DNA of 64,000 bases from Rhea pennata (GCF_028389875.1 NC_084678.1:15778899-15842898); one strand, 5' to 3'. Positions 26,701-40,600 are shown, counted from the stretch's first letter. Numbers and translations: made by a program. The notes: generated by a model from the sequence alone, not told the origin.

Positions 26701-29700
26701 AGAAGGGGAATCTTATCCGAAGTGGCTGGTGAACAGGTATCATCACCATCACAGACTTGCTGTTATTTACAAGGCAACCTCGTTGTAAAGCTGTAGCAAG
26801 AAGCTCAGCAGAACACGGGCTGACCTCACAGATCTCCCAAGTGTTCCTCTTGATCTTCATTGGCAACTGTTGCTGTTATGTATTTTCCATTAAATTGTTA
26901 GGATAATCTGGTTTTGCTCACTTCTAGAATTGGGTCACCTATTTTTCATCTCACCATTCTGCAGTGTCCTTCAGGTTGAGCTGCCATCTTCCTCAGTTGT
27001 CATTCTTGCTATGAATTATTGGTAGAGAGACAAAATCAACCTATATGAGTGAATTAAGATGAGGAAAAACAGATGACTGTTAGTGTAAATAGCTCAAGAA
27101 TACACCTTTTTGCCTGTCCTCCAAATAATATTCAGGCAGCTAGACACATCTCTGTCCAATATAAACATGTTCCAAGCTGTGGCAGAATTCAGTCGGAAAA
27201 TTAGATGTTCCATGTTCCTTGACGGCTGATTTTCCACCAATTAAAAAGTGGGATGAGCTCCATTAGATTCATAACAATGCCTGACAAATCCTTCTTTAAA
27301 GGTAATTAGTGTCTGAGAGGTGGAACATACATTAGTCACAAACTGATAGCAGTATTTTCTGAAGAGCTTCATTATGTTTTTTTTTTTTTCTTCCTGAACA
27401 ATCTGGAGTAGCAATGCCACGCAGTTTAGATGAGGCTACACCACTTTTCATTCCCTGTACTTCCTGTTAGGCATTGAGTAGGTAGAGGGAATACAGCGTA
27501 ACTGTGACACACTTCCACGTCGGTATCAGAGGGCAGCAGGAAACATTGAAGGGGTGAGGGGGAGAGGCAAGCATAAAGAAGGTGAAGCATGACTGATCTT
27601 TGAGAAAGTCAGCCAGATCCTACTCAGAAAGGGAAGAAGAAAGAGCATATCTTTCCTACTGCCGTGCTTATGTGGGAATTGTTCTTGGCTGTTCATTTCT
27701 CTCCTTAAACTGTAAATGTTTTATGTTCCTAATGTTTTATGACTGTTGAAGTTTCTACAGCTCAAACACTTTACTGTCATTCAGCAGAGTGATAATTCGT
27801 TAAATTTGGGGCAGTATTGAACATTTTCAGGATTTTTTCTAAGTGTTCGAAATTTTGAGGGGAACAAAAAGGGTAAATAATGGGTCAGCTTAGTTTCTAT
27901 GCTTTCCCCTGCCCCCCTTTTCCCCCTCCTAATGTTTGTGTTCACTGGCATAAAGAAGAAAAGATAGAGAAATAAAGAGAAAATATCTTTGAAAGTGAAT
28001 TCCCCAATTTTTCAGCTTCAGAAGCCATGTAGAAAAATAAAACGCTTTCCATAAAAATTCTGTTTTTTACCTTTTGGAAAAGTATTGAATACGGTTGTTA
28101 AATCCACTGTACCTTACAAAGCAGATTTTTTTTATTTTTCATAATAATAGGCTGGACGCTGAACTCTTGGAAGTTGTGAAACTAAAACATAGTATTGACT
28201 TACGGCAGAAACACTTCGGTTTTCCTTATTCCAAGGAACTAGCATGTTTTGTTTTCTTTCAAATCACAGGATTTTAAGGCAAATTCCTCTACTGGTTGTT
28301 TGAATATTTGTTGTACTTTGCAGATTTTTCTTTTGATGTGTACTGTACTCTGTTCCCATGAGACAGTATATTAAAGTTATTTGATTCTAAACACTCTTAG
28401 GGATAATACTGTGAGCTACATTTTTAGCTGTTCCCAATTGTTACAATACATAATGTTTTAAGGCAATCAGGTGTTATAGTAGTGGAGGCCATAAGAAGAG
28501 TTAGAGGAGGAGGTTGGAAGGGTGGAATCCTTAGGAAATTACTTAACAAAACATATGTTTGTTTACTCGTGTGTTAGTTCTGGTAGTATATATTGTATGT
28601 GTATTTACTTTATAGCAACATTTTTCAGGCTTCCTGAATTAGCAGTGAATTTCAGGCTTCCAAGCATCTTTGAAGGGACAAGTCTGTTATTAAAATCTTT
28701 TATTATTTGTTATTAATGTGTTAATTTCTTTTTGTTAAGTTTTATTAAATTTGCTGTAAATGTATCAAATTGTTTTTTCATTATTATTGAAAAATTCAGT
28801 GAAGAATTTAAAATAATCAGGTGGAAAGTGCAGTGAGGGAAACCTTGATAAGCAGCGAAGAGTTTCAATGTATGGTAGTACTTGTTATGGTTAAAAAAAA
28901 AAAAAAAAAAGCCTTAAGTTGAATGAGGAAGCAAAGCGAGACTTTTAAGCTTTACCCTAAGGGAATGGCTTTGTGCTTCTCTCTGGTGTGACCAGTCACT
29001 TTTCAATGTGCCTTGTCCTTATTCACTGTGTTAGATCATGCTGCCTCTCCACAGTGGAGTTATTTTATGAATGCCTTGGAGTTTCATGTCAACAGACAGC
29101 AATATTCTTTGGTCCCTCAGTGCTGCATTGGAAGGCTCAAATTGGAACTGAACCGGCAGGTGCCATCGAACGTTTTACCAGTGCAGGAAATACAGTGCCA
29201 GCAGCTCTTAGGGGAGGAGTAGAGCCCAAGTAGTTTGCTGCAGGATAATACCAGCTGGCTATTCAGTGTGAAGGGAGCCCAAGGACGATAGACAAGGAAG
29301 AGGCAGCCAGAAGAGGAAAAGCAAGGCCATAAATGGAGTCATAGAAGCAGCTGCCTACTTCTCTGGCAACAAACTGAATGACTACCTACTCTGCCTCAGC
29401 CTGGCAAGCAATTATACCACCAGAGCTGAACCAAATTCTATTTTCTTTTCAAAAATTGATCCTTGTTTTCTTGGAGAGGTTAAGGGTGGTTCTGAGCAAA
29501 TGGGAACAGGAATTTTGCTATAAAATTCCTTGATATTGAACCCTCGTTGAACCTGTTGCCCCGTACATGGCAAGCCATGACATCTGTATTCATGTTCCCA
29601 GCCTCTTTGCTTCTTAGATAATACCAGTTGGTATGTTTTTTTTTCTTTTCTATTACAAAAGCCTCTTTTCTCAGAAAATTTTTTACTCAGTCTTAATTTA

Positions 29701-31930
29701 TCGATGAAAGCACAACAGCCTTCCTTGAGCTAAATTAAACAGAGCAACTTCGTCATAGTACAGCTGCGTAAGGCCTCAAGATTAGAAATGCTGAACTCTG
29801 TTGGAGTCCTTCCAGCGGTTACAGTCACTGCAGCCCTTTGGGCTCTTCATCATGCTATCTCCAAGCTATACTCTGGCCGGCTGTTGATGCTTACTGATTC
29901 CCTTTTTCTTTTTTTTTTTTGGGGGGGGGCAGGGGGGCTTTAGCTTATTACACTTTTTTGGTTTAACAAGTGTTTAGAAGTTGAGTAGGACATTTTATTC
30001 TCTAAAAAGGAAATGAAAGAAATTGCTAAAAAAAGAAATAAATGTTAACATTTATACATTATTATAATACAAGACAGTTGCATACATCACATTACATAAC
30101 ACATTAAATGCTGTCAGACATTGTTAGCCTGCTAAAATGAACCCCATCGTTTCTTCTTGAGCATGCTGGCTTATTTTTAGTTTCTCTCTGCAGCAGACTT
30201 GATGCCATTTCATGTTCTGCTATAGTCGTCTCAATGGTTTTTCTGAGCTTTCCTTTGTGAAATGATTGCCCCAAAATCTATTACGTTAAAGTCTCCCCAC
30301 AGAAAATATTAAACATATCTTGAAGCTTGCATGAAGTTAAAAGGATGATATATTAACAGAAAAGCTAATAGTGCCAGAATCAGTCAAATTTTGTGAATTA
30401 GAGGTCAAATGTCAAGAGAATAAATACAAAAAGAACTGTATGCCTTTATCAGCATGTTAGAGAAACTACTGTTTTGTAATTCTGTATTACTAATATTAAT
30501 GTATTTCATAAAAATGATATAATCTTAATAATGTGAGATCTTTACTGCAGTGTGAGGTTAGACTAGCAGGTTTGCTCTGGGGAAACAACATTAGTTATAA
30601 ATTAAAGATACTTTCCCATAGCCAGTATTTTTAGGAAAGGCTTCTCCACTTTAGGGCCTTAACCTAGAAGCAACTTTTCAGCTCCTCTGAGGTTTTTCCT
30701 CTGTAACAGGCTTGGTGGATAGGGAAGTGAGGATTTAGAAAAGAGAAGGGTTTTTTTTTATTAACTTTGCCCAAGACACCTCATAAACTTGGTAATTACT
30801 TATATTCCCTGTGTTCAACACCACGATCTTTAAAATGGGAGTAAAGACTGTAATTTTAGAGGTTCCCTTCAAGTGCTTTCAAAAGCAGATTTACCCTTGG
30901 TGTAGAGTGATCATTGGAACCAGAGCTCCAGACATCCTGGAGGCTCTTCTCTGCAACAAGTGGTATTATACAGATTTGGCAAATCGGTACACCTTTAACA
31001 CAAACCTACACTGTTTCAGTGCTGCCCCGTGCTACGGACAGATATTTGTGCATGACGTGAAAGCATCCCTGAAAGCTGATTGCAGACTGCCTCTGAGGCT
31101 CAGGTGGGCAGGTGGGGTAGGCAGATCACGGAGCATGCTGTGTTCCCAGCTGCTCCCGAGATCACATTCTAAAAGCAAGGTGGTTATAAATGATACAAGG
31201 CAAGGTCATTGCTCGTAAAATGTTTCATATGACCATAATTATTTATCATTCTTATCTATTAACACATTCTTTCTTATAACCCATCAATAGAGTCCCCAGA
31301 CTGCCTCTATAAAAGGGATTTTATTAACTATCTTTGTCTTGTATTTTTAGGATATATTAATCAAAATCAGTATAGATTTACAAAGAACAGGATATGTGGA
31401 GTAGCAGATAATGTGAAATTATGTATAAATTCACTGTGAAAAAATAAAAAAGAACCAAATTCATGTTACGAAACTCTGTAAACTTTGCAAATAAGCACTG
31501 CCCTCTACTGCTCACATGTTTTTCATTAAAGGATATTTAATTACAAATAAAAAAGAGAAACTGCCAGCACCAATCTTTTTCATTAAAACATTTGTATATG
31601 TTTACTTGTAAGAAAAAGACTTGAAACTCCTTTTTTTTTTCTTAAAAGATACAAAGCTGAATTAATTTTTTTACAAGCATGAAACACCTGAATTAACTTG
31701 GATAGTTTATGTTTTGTCAAGCACATAGTGTAGAATAAGTAGTTACATTTATCTTCTCAAGCAGAAAAGTAGTGGAAGATGACACATTTACAAATAATTG
31801 TACCTTTCAAAACTGACCTTAAAACCCTTCATTCTCAATTATGACCATGGGACAGCAAAGAAAAAAAAGATTTCAAATTTTAGAGATATGATGAAAGCAA
31901 AAAAGTCACGCAAAACACAAGTTGTTGCTC
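23701..31930. other. Intergenic DNA between YTHDF1 and BIRC7, left part
   Basis: No exon of a known family was recognised on either strand. There is a T-run followed by a G-run (29909-29937), a TACACACA-rich spot (26019-26044) and a poly(A) at 28892-28910. A 135-codon open frame at 30811-31218 has no recognised similarity and is within the size range expected by chance here. Confidence 0.5.
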
Positions 31931-32950
31931 TTTATTAATTTTTAAGCACATTTTCTTGAAAATTATAAAGTACAAAACATGCATCTGAGAGCAAGGTGAA
32001 AAATATATAGTAATAGATTATTATACAGACACGGAATCACTGAAAGGGCTAAGAGGGCTGTCACCGTCTTTATAGGGAACTGTCGTCACGTCCCCGTATG
32101 ACATACGCTCCATCATAGTTAATGTGGTTGTACCTTATGGCTGAACAGTCTCCTTTTAGGATAAGATTTTGGTCATCTCTGTTTGTATATCAGTAGAAAA
32201 TAGAGAGAAAATCATGGCCACACAAAACATTAACACTTCAGAGAAAGACTATTTCTACTAAGAACCATTTTACTTCCAGTAGCCGTCAGCGTTCCCCAGG
32301 CTCTCGTGCTTGTCCAGCGTGGAGTAGATCAGTATTGTCTGCTGTAGCTCTGAAAGCTGTAAGCGACTCTCGAGGCGTCTGAATGCATCAGTGATACTTG
32401 GTCATGATTCAGTTGACAATAAAATTCCTCTGTTTCACTGTGGGTTTGGAAAGCAGTCTTAAAGTGGGTGTACATTTGCGTAGTTCCTATCAACTTCAGC
32501 ACTCCACTATGTTGCCAGCATCCAAAGGGATCTTAATGTACATCAGAACGAGGCTTTAATTAATCCTTAGTCCTTGTTTTAGGGACAGAGAAATGAGACA
32601 GAGCCATTGGCAGTCTGACTCTTCCAAGCTTCTAAACAACAATGCATATCAGAAGACTGCTTAGATATCTGCAAAATCAGGAGCGTGCTGATGTTCCTGT
32701 TACGTGGAACGTGTGATAGGGCCATCCCAGGACGGACTCTTCGGGCACTACTGTAATGCCATATTCATTGCTGCTGTTACCATTTGTCTCTGTTTCAGCT
32801 TCTCTCCATGGGTCTCCGAAAGTGCTTGAATATGTTTTGCTTCTACATAAGGACAAATGTTCTAGGTCTAAGTCATGTCTCCTAACTTGAAATAAGGCTT
32901 GTAGAAAAGAATAAAAATGATTTTCCTAGGAGATCCCAGAACAGAGCAGA
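31931..32950 (-). other. Unassigned CpG-retaining, exon-like patch
   Basis: Three CpG clusters (about 32030-32110, 32283-32390 and 32690-32815) sit in CpG-poor DNA. Read on the minus strand, 32700-32920 is open for about 70 codons, including KTYSSTFGDPWRE and VPEESVLGWPYHTF, after an acceptor-like TTCTTTTCTACAAG. 32283-32400 encodes RRLESRLQLSELQQTILIYS and reaches an AA|GTAAAA donor-like site. The segment starting at 32183 follows ATATACAAACAG and joins it in frame (DDQNLILKGDCSAIRYNH). A second frame there ends PLSPFSDSVSV. A reverse AATAAA lies at 31931-31936. No family was recognised. It could be the 3' end of an unknown gene, a decayed pseudogene or a conserved non-coding RNA. Confidence 0.3.
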
Positions 32951-33552
32951 AAGGCTTATAGTAGCCAAGCTACTGTAACAAAATAGGAGGATTCCAAGTA
33001 GTGTCTGGTGGGACTCAAAACATCATGACTGGAAGATACGTTAAATTTTAACTACACCACAAAGCTTTGTTGCTTTTTAGCTGCTCCAACAGTTACTTCT
33101 GGAGGAAGTTTGAGGAGTAACATTATGTCTTTCCCTTGTTGCACCTGAGCTGATAGAGGATTTCAGCACAAAGCCAACCTATCAGGGGACACTAGGTGTT
33201 AGAAAGGGCTCCTCTACCAGGTGGAATCACTTAGCTGTTGTAGGGACTTATAATCCTCTAGGAAAGGCCTCTGTGTTACCTAGGAAAGAAGAAAGTAGCT
33301 CAAAGTTTGTGGGAGAGCCTTAGCTGATAGAAGAGGGCTGTGTGTGGTTTTTTTAGTTTGTTTTTCTTGAGTTTACTGGTAAGTTTCTCTTTTTTTAAGC
33401 TTCTGTCTTGCTAAATGTAGGAAATTATTGATATCAACTGCAACATCCCTTTGCAAATGTATTGCTAGATGAGCACAAATAGTGGATTGTGGGAGAGCAT
33501 TGGCTTTTAGTTGTGTTATAGCTTTTTAAAATACCAACTTTGGGGGAGAAGT

Positions 33553-33594
<42 letters not shown>

Positions 33595-35636
33595 ACTATT
33601 TGATCTTCTGCAGAACATACAAATGTCTTTAACACAGATAAACCATAGAGGATTTCTCTATGAGTGAAAGTGTATTTATATATATGTTTGTTCTCTTATT
33701 TTATACTTCTTACTTAAAATGCACTGATTCAGCTGTTTGGGTTTTGGGTGAGACCTGCTTTTCTCTCCTCCTTTTGAGCTGTGAAATTTGTTCTGATCTG
33801 TACTTCCTGAGGGGAGATACCCTGTGATAACTCCTGCTTGCCTCCTAAGTAGAAAGCAATGCTTCCTGTAGTTTGGGAATAACAGTTTTTGCTTTGCCAG
33901 AGTATAAAAATAGAGCGAAACTGATATTGTAAAACTGCCCTAGGTGAACAAGTCTGTCAACTCTTTGAGTTCAGAGAGCAAAATCAGCTGTTCAGGCTGA
34001 AACCCTTCATGCTTGTAAGTTTGCCTAGGCTGCAAATTCTGCTGTGCATCAGTGAGCAACAGGGGTTTTCTTGTTCTTTCTGTATGGACTTCTGCTTATA
34101 CTAGAAACATAATTCTTGAGTAACTACTCAGTGTAAGCAGAAACACAAGTTTCTAAACATTTAGAGCCTTTTTTGTCTGCAACACTAGTTTATATGATTA
34201 TACTTAGAAAGAAAATTCTACTTGTTAGTGAATTTTTTCTTTCTTCCTGAGAGAGGCATGTGGCTGAGCAAGTTATCTTTTGTTCTTAAAAATATTGGTA
34301 AATATGGAATGCCTGTAAATGATGGATTTATCAGCTTTACCTACAGATCTTGCAGCTAAAATGCCCTGTTGCCTTTTCCCTTAAATGTGCTGCAGTGCTA
34401 GCTGAGAGCCTCTCAGGGGTTACATGTGACTGTGCCTACCACCTTAACTATTTTATTTGTATACCAGCTTCATAATGCTGGGTCTTTTGAGGTATAGATG
34501 TGTCTATCTCCATTTATTTTTCCTTATTTAATGTATGCCTGTGTGATACATTGGATCTGCCTGCTCACAATGCTTAGCGCTCTGATAACTGGAGTAGTCT
34601 GCTTCTCCCTAGGATGAAGTGACCTATTGAGTTGGATGGCGAATGGATTGTCAGAGCACTTGGAAAGTAGATTTGATTGTATGTGACGCTTATTTACACG
34701 TGTAGGGACTTTACTTCAAAGGAATTTCTTAGGTGTTAGTTAAATTGGTCTTGATTCTCAGTTATGCAATTGTGTGACCTCTGAAAGTGTATTTGCCAGT
34801 CATACAGAAAGCATTGGAAGCAGTAATTGACTTACAATTTATCTTACTAGTATAGGGAAAGAGGTTACTCTCTCAGGTAGGTAGGATGAGGGCTTAGATA
34901 GGCAAGCATTCTCTAACTTCTTAATTTTGTTCTTCTCACACAGAACTAGCACAGGCAGAAAATGTCTTGTCTGTCTTTTAATTTAAGAAAACATCCCTCT
35001 AGAAACTGGGCATAATTATTCTTAGACTGCTCCTGCAGAAGACAACCTATTATAGAGGTACTCCTGTATATTCAATATTTAACTAGCATAATGAAGTGGT
35101 AGAAAAATCTACTAAAGTTCTGGATAATGTTTGGTTATAAACTAGACATCATGAGATAACGTTTGCTTTGGTTTGGCTGTTATTTTACTTTGTTGTGGCT
35201 TCTTAAATGTGCTTTTTAGAAGGAGCAAAAAAGTTCAGAACCCTTTTAATATTAGTTTTAAGGCTGAGCAAATGACTGAACACTTGTCATACAGGTTGAA
35301 GGCTGTATTGGTTGAGCCAGAGAGGCATCCTAGGTTTTGCCCTCCCTCTGTCTGTTCCTGCAAGCATCTTTCCTGTAAATGGGCAGGGGAGGTTAGAAAG
35401 CGCTAGTCTCCTCCCTTCAGGCACTAGTGAGGACGCAGCAAAAGTTCAGGGGACAGTGACAAAGCTGCAGTTCAGGAACAAACTTGGCTTTGTCACGACC
35501 ATGAGCTTTCCAGAACGTGCACCAGGATGAGCTGTGGGGAGGCACAATGCATGATGTGAGCTGGCAGCCTGGTGCTGCCTGACATCAGGAATCCAGCTGA
35601 CTGCTCTGAATCATCCACTCCTCTCTTTTGGAACAG
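32951..35636. other. Region upstream of BIRC7
   Basis: A long poly(T) tract (about 33554-33586) and AT-rich sequence. No clear CpG-island promoter precedes BIRC7; its promoter and any 5' non-coding exon probably lie here but could not be placed. Confidence 0.4.
33554..33586. repeat. Poly(T) tract
   Basis: About 33 uninterrupted T residues between YTHDF1 and BIRC7. Confidence 0.9.
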
Positions 35637-35640
35637 GAAC

Positions 35641-36160
35641 ATGGGGGATACGGTCCTACCACAGGAGACTCTGCTCAGGACAGCTCGTTCCCAGCTGTTC
35701 AAATTCATCATGAGGAATGAAGCAAGAAGACTGAGAACTTTTTGGCAGTGGCCAGATAGCTCACCTGTGTCTGCCCAAGATCTGGCCAGGGCTGGCTTTT
35801 TCTTTGTGGGTCCTGGAGATGAAGTACAGTGCTTCTGTTGTGGTGGCATCCTGAAGGATTGGGTACCTGGTGACTGCCCTATGGTAGAGCACCTGAAGTT
35901 CTTCCCTTCCTGTAAATTCATTTCTGGTGAGGATGTTGGGAGCCAACAAGTGTTTCCTCTTGAGGAAATATTTGACTGTGTGGATGGGCAGTTCCTCAGC
36001 CTCTTGCAGAGGATAGACAGTGAGGAGACAGCTCTTCCCAATCACCCGGAATACCCGGAAATGGGAACAGAGGAGATGAGACTATCTACTTTCCAGAGCT
36101 GGCCACAATATATGGAGGTACATCCTGAGCAACTGGCTAGAGCAGGATTCTTCTACACAG
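35641..36160 (+). CDS. BIRC7: BIRC7 coding exon 1 (BIR-A, linker, start of BIR-B)
   Basis: Runs from MGDTVLPQE to GFFYTG, donor GTAGGT. The sequence just before the ATG, CTCTTTTGGAACAG (ending 35636), looks like an acceptor, so the exon probably starts at 35637 with four 5' UTR bases and an unseen upstream exon. The frame is open further upstream but offers only a GTG, so the ATG at 35641 is chosen. The linker contains DCVDGQ (35974-35991). Confidence 0.93.
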
Positions 36161-37571
36161 GTAGGTGTACACTAGGGAAATTCTCCCTCTGTGTAACACT
36201 GTATGTTTGTGTATATTCCTGTTTGGGAATCCTTACGTAAACCTTTTAGTGCAAATGTTAGCTCATAGCCAGAACTTTCAGTTAGAGGGTTTGACTCAGT
36301 TTGATGCAAATCTTGCTCAACTGGACCATCTGAATGGCACACAGTCATTCAGTGCATGGTCTGGAAACAACGATTTGGTATCTGGATAAACTTGCTACAG
36401 TGTTGTGCAAATGTTTTGTTGATATTGCAAGTGGACTCAGCATACAGAGAAAGGTGTGCTTACTTGAGGGTTTCAGCAGAGTAAATGTGGTCTCTTGTAA
36501 AGCAGCTTTAGTTGCACTGACATCTTGCTGTCATCACAGCACCTGCATCCTAGACCAAGGCTTGTGCTTAGTTGAAGGTGTCACTGTAATACAAATGTTA
36601 CTTGCAGTGTTTTTAAAAATGCATGCCTGGCTTTTGGTGTTGCTTCCTTAAGTGTTGCTTATGGCTTTACATTGAAGCATTTTCAAGCTTTGGGATATGG
36701 AATCTCTTCTGGCTCTCTTCTAGTGGTGTAAATTAGTACAGCACATTAGAACAGCTTGTAATTCTCAGACATGAGAAGAAACCTAATGAATTTGATGCTT
36801 TTCATCTGATAAACTGCTTTGAAAGCTGTTAAAATTTAAACTCCTGTTCAAGTTGTTTTTTTGAAGATGTCACTATGTCTTAGTGCTATTGCTTGTCTGA
36901 ATAACTGTACCCACTTGGAGTGTGGTTAGAAACCAGTTTCTTTCTTCAGCCTGGCAGCTGTACTTACTGTCTTGGGCAGGATTTAGTTCTGTGTTTACTC
37001 CTATTTGGGCACTGAGGAGTCTGTTAGTAGATCCTCCTTTTCATTACTAGCAGGAACAGAAAAAGTGTTCTTAATGGATGTTTTACTGGCAGAAAAGTGT
37101 AGTTTAAGATACAAAAAAAAAAAAAAAAGTATTACTAGCACTGTTAGAACTCTAGACACTTACTTGGTATGACAGTTCATATAAGCTCTGTTATGTGCCA
37201 CAGCCTTCCCTTCTCAAAAGCCTATGTAGAGCTGAGTTAAATCTTCTGGATACTGAGCCCCTTTAGCTGTCATTCTGGCTTGTTGTTGCCATAAGGATTT
37301 CATTACAGAACTAAAAGCTATTGCGTATTTTCCTCAAAAGTATTTCTTGTTTAGTTGAATTACAGTTGCTTCCCTTTGATAAGGTTTTGCTAGTTAGGCA
37401 GTAGATTTGAATAAACTGTTTACTTGCTCTGACTGTTCAGTCCAGTATTTATGGCATATTCATTCCTAACTGATTAAACATTGGTGGGTAGAGGTTCCTT
37501 CTGTCTTTTGGGATCTAAAACTATAGTGCAATTTCTGTGTAATACAAATGTAACTTATTCCCTATGATGAA

Positions 37572-37605
<34 letters not shown>

Positions 37606-40600
37606 TATCAAACTGAGACATGGGATGAAGTGACAGGCAGAGTCCATAAACTAAAGTCTTCTTGGGAGGAAACCTCTTCTGAATGTTTTGTGTTCTTATC
37701 AGTGAAGTAAAATTTGAATTGCTCTCTTCTGTTTAAGCAGTAGTTGTTGAGCATAGGTCCTACTTGTATTTAGTGGTTCCCCCCCCCCCCACCAGCTGAG
37801 AAGAGAAATGCAATGGCAGATTGGATAGCTTGGGACCATTTTGTGGCAAATTCTTTATACCTATGAAACGGAAGTAGCACAGACTGATGGCACCAGGAAC
37901 TGATTATCCAGAGGAGTAGCTTGTGGTGCGGGGAAAAGTGTGTTTGTGGATTTAACTAATTACAGCTCTACTCTAAATGGAGGTAAGAGGGGATTGGATA
38001 GGAATGTGCACATGTGAAAGGTATGATGCTGACATGCATGCTACTTATTAGCTTGTGACCCAATTCTGGAATAATCTCAACTAGCTAATCTCAACAGCAG
38101 TTCTGGTGGTTCAATACTATCATCTGATTCCTGCTCTTAAACAATTTGCACAACTCTAAGTTGTCATGTGCTCATCTGTTCTATCCTGTGGCTTATGTTT
38201 TGTACTGAATCTCTAGCTTCTGATTTTGGGCTAGTATAGCATATAGTATCTCTTTTTCCCTTTCCAGGGCAAGGTGATATGGTGAGGTGCTTTTACTGTG
38301 ATGGAAGTGTGAGGAACTGGGAGTTCGGAGATGACCCTTGGAGAGAACATGCAAAATGGTACCCAAGGTAACTTAGCCCTGGCTGAGAAATGTTTCTCGT
38401 AGCAAGGCCAAAACGTAGTTTGTGTGTTCCACACTGTGGATCCTTGCCTCACAAGACAGGAGTACCTCCAGTTAAGAGAGAAGGGAATCACAGGTGTACT
38501 AGGAGGTATTACCTCCAGGCTGTGTTATTAGTTTAGTTCCAGCTAAGTGGAAAAATTTAGAACTAGGCAATCAGCTGGACAGATGTTCAGTCTTGTGCAA
38601 CTACATAAACTGCTATAGTCTATAACCTTCTGAAATCTCAAGAGAGGCTCCAAGTCCCTGAGACCAGAGTTGCACAGCAAAAGACCATCTCCAAATCCTA
38701 GTAGTGGGTAAAGATTGGAGAACTTGTTTGTAGGGCTGCCTTTAGTTTGTATAGTCTTCTAAAAGCATGTACATCCCACTCTCCCAAGTGAGAGAATCAA
38801 TAGTTGGTTTGAAAGGCCTTCTGGCAAACCTAATTATCATCTTCTTGCACCCCTCATTTCCCCTCACTCCTAGGGAAAGTGATTTTTGTGTATTTGCAGT
38901 CTCTCTATGAATGTTATCTCTTACAGTAGGTCACTGACTCCAGGATGGTCAGCTTCAGTCCCTTAGCCATCTTCTTTCTATCCCAAAGGCTGATTTGTTA
39001 ACCATCATAACCTTCTGCATTAATGATGAAACCTACTTGCTGATGGTTATCTAAACTGCAACTAGCTTTTTAAAAGATCTATACAAAAGAAGTGACAAAG
39101 ACTACACATCTAGATGTTCTCACTTTAAAAGGAAAATCAAACCTGCAAGCTGAAGTGGAATGACATAGTTCAGACCTGAGCTTTTTTGGATTTTGCTCTA
39201 GAGTTTATCTACAAGGTTAATTCATATCACTTGATGTCAGAGTAGCTGGGTTTCTACTGTTCTCAGGTACAAAGATACCATAAACCTTGTGGTTCTTGTG
39301 GCAGTTATTGTGATCTTCTTGGAACAGGTCACAAAACATAATAAACCAGTTCACAAGGATGTTACAGCTCAGCTAATCTGAGGCCAAACATGAAGACTGA
39401 ATTAAGGGGAGACCATGAGCTGCTTAATGCTGTCCTTCTTTATGCAAGGACAGGAAGGCCATGGTAATCCCTCTTTCTTACCAAATATAGCAATTTGCCT
39501 GTAAGCTGATAGCACCGATTGCTCTTAAACTTCAAACCACTACTACTGCTTTCACTTAGATTCTGTACTGAATTATTTAATTCTTTCTGCTCATAGGTGT
39601 GAATTCTTGTTGCGATCAAGGGGAAGAGAATTTGTTAGCAGTGTTCAAGAGTCCTTTTTCAGCACTCTGGTATCCCCAGTGAGTCACATGTATTTTATGT
39701 ATAGTGGATGGGAGTTTGGGTGATGGGGAGCTTTAAACAGGTGCTTCTCTTACGTGATTATCTTGTGACATTTTCAGAGAGATTCCTGGCACCAAGCTGA
39801 CCAAGATTCTTCTGCTTCCCAAGGTTGGTGCTGTGTAACTGCGTACTGTTTTGCCTTCTGTTGAAAGTGTTGTAGTTCTTTCTAAGCTTCCACATCTCGG
39901 CTTCTGTGTACTCTGTACATTGGTGTTTGAGAGAGATTCTGATGTTCTAGAAGCTATTCGGCGTTATTTTTAGGAAACAATTTCTAGCACAAGAAGCAAA
40001 AGTGCTTGTTCTTGTGAGGTTTTTTGTGTGTATACACACACACACACTCACACACACACACACACACATCTACGTATCCAGGCTAGCTAAATGTCTTTGA
40101 TCTTAAAAAGAAAGAGTAACTCTGTGACTTGTGGGAGTTTGCCTAAACTTCCTTTGATTTGTCCATGTTCATGGTGTTTTTGTCTGTCTGAAGAGTCCTT
40201 GTCGGACTATAGCATTTGAAATATATTTTGTGTGAGACCTGAGATCCCGCTGTTTATGAAATTGTTGATCCTGGGGAACTATTCCCTTAGAATGGGTTGC
40301 AGCTGAATTTCCCACTTCTGTCTTTCCTGATGAATGGGTGAGCTAGGTGAAGAGGTAGGAGAGACCTGGGATGTTCCTCCATGGAAGCAGTTTTGAGCCT
40401 TCTGTTCTGAGATGTGGAAACAAAGATTTTTTCTTTTTTTTTCTTGTACTGGTGACAAGCCTGGAAGACTCAGACCCACTGACACTTTAGAATGAAATAT
40501 TGAAAATCTTATTGCAAGCAATTTCATAAAAAGCAAAAGTATGTTTGAATCATGATCAGAAGCAAAAAAAAAAAAAAAAAAAAAAAACTGTAAATCTGGA

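Noticed and set aside
30811-31218. 135-codon open frame, plus strand
   Set aside because: No recognised similarity, no splice context, and other non-coding parts of the window give frames of similar length.
35572-35640. Upstream N-terminal extension of BIRC7
   Set aside because: The extended frame begins with GTG, not ATG, and an acceptor-like AACAG separates it from the strong ATG at 35641.
35493-36045. Minus-strand open frames of 182 and 94 codons
   Set aside because: Antisense shadows of BIRC7 exon 1.
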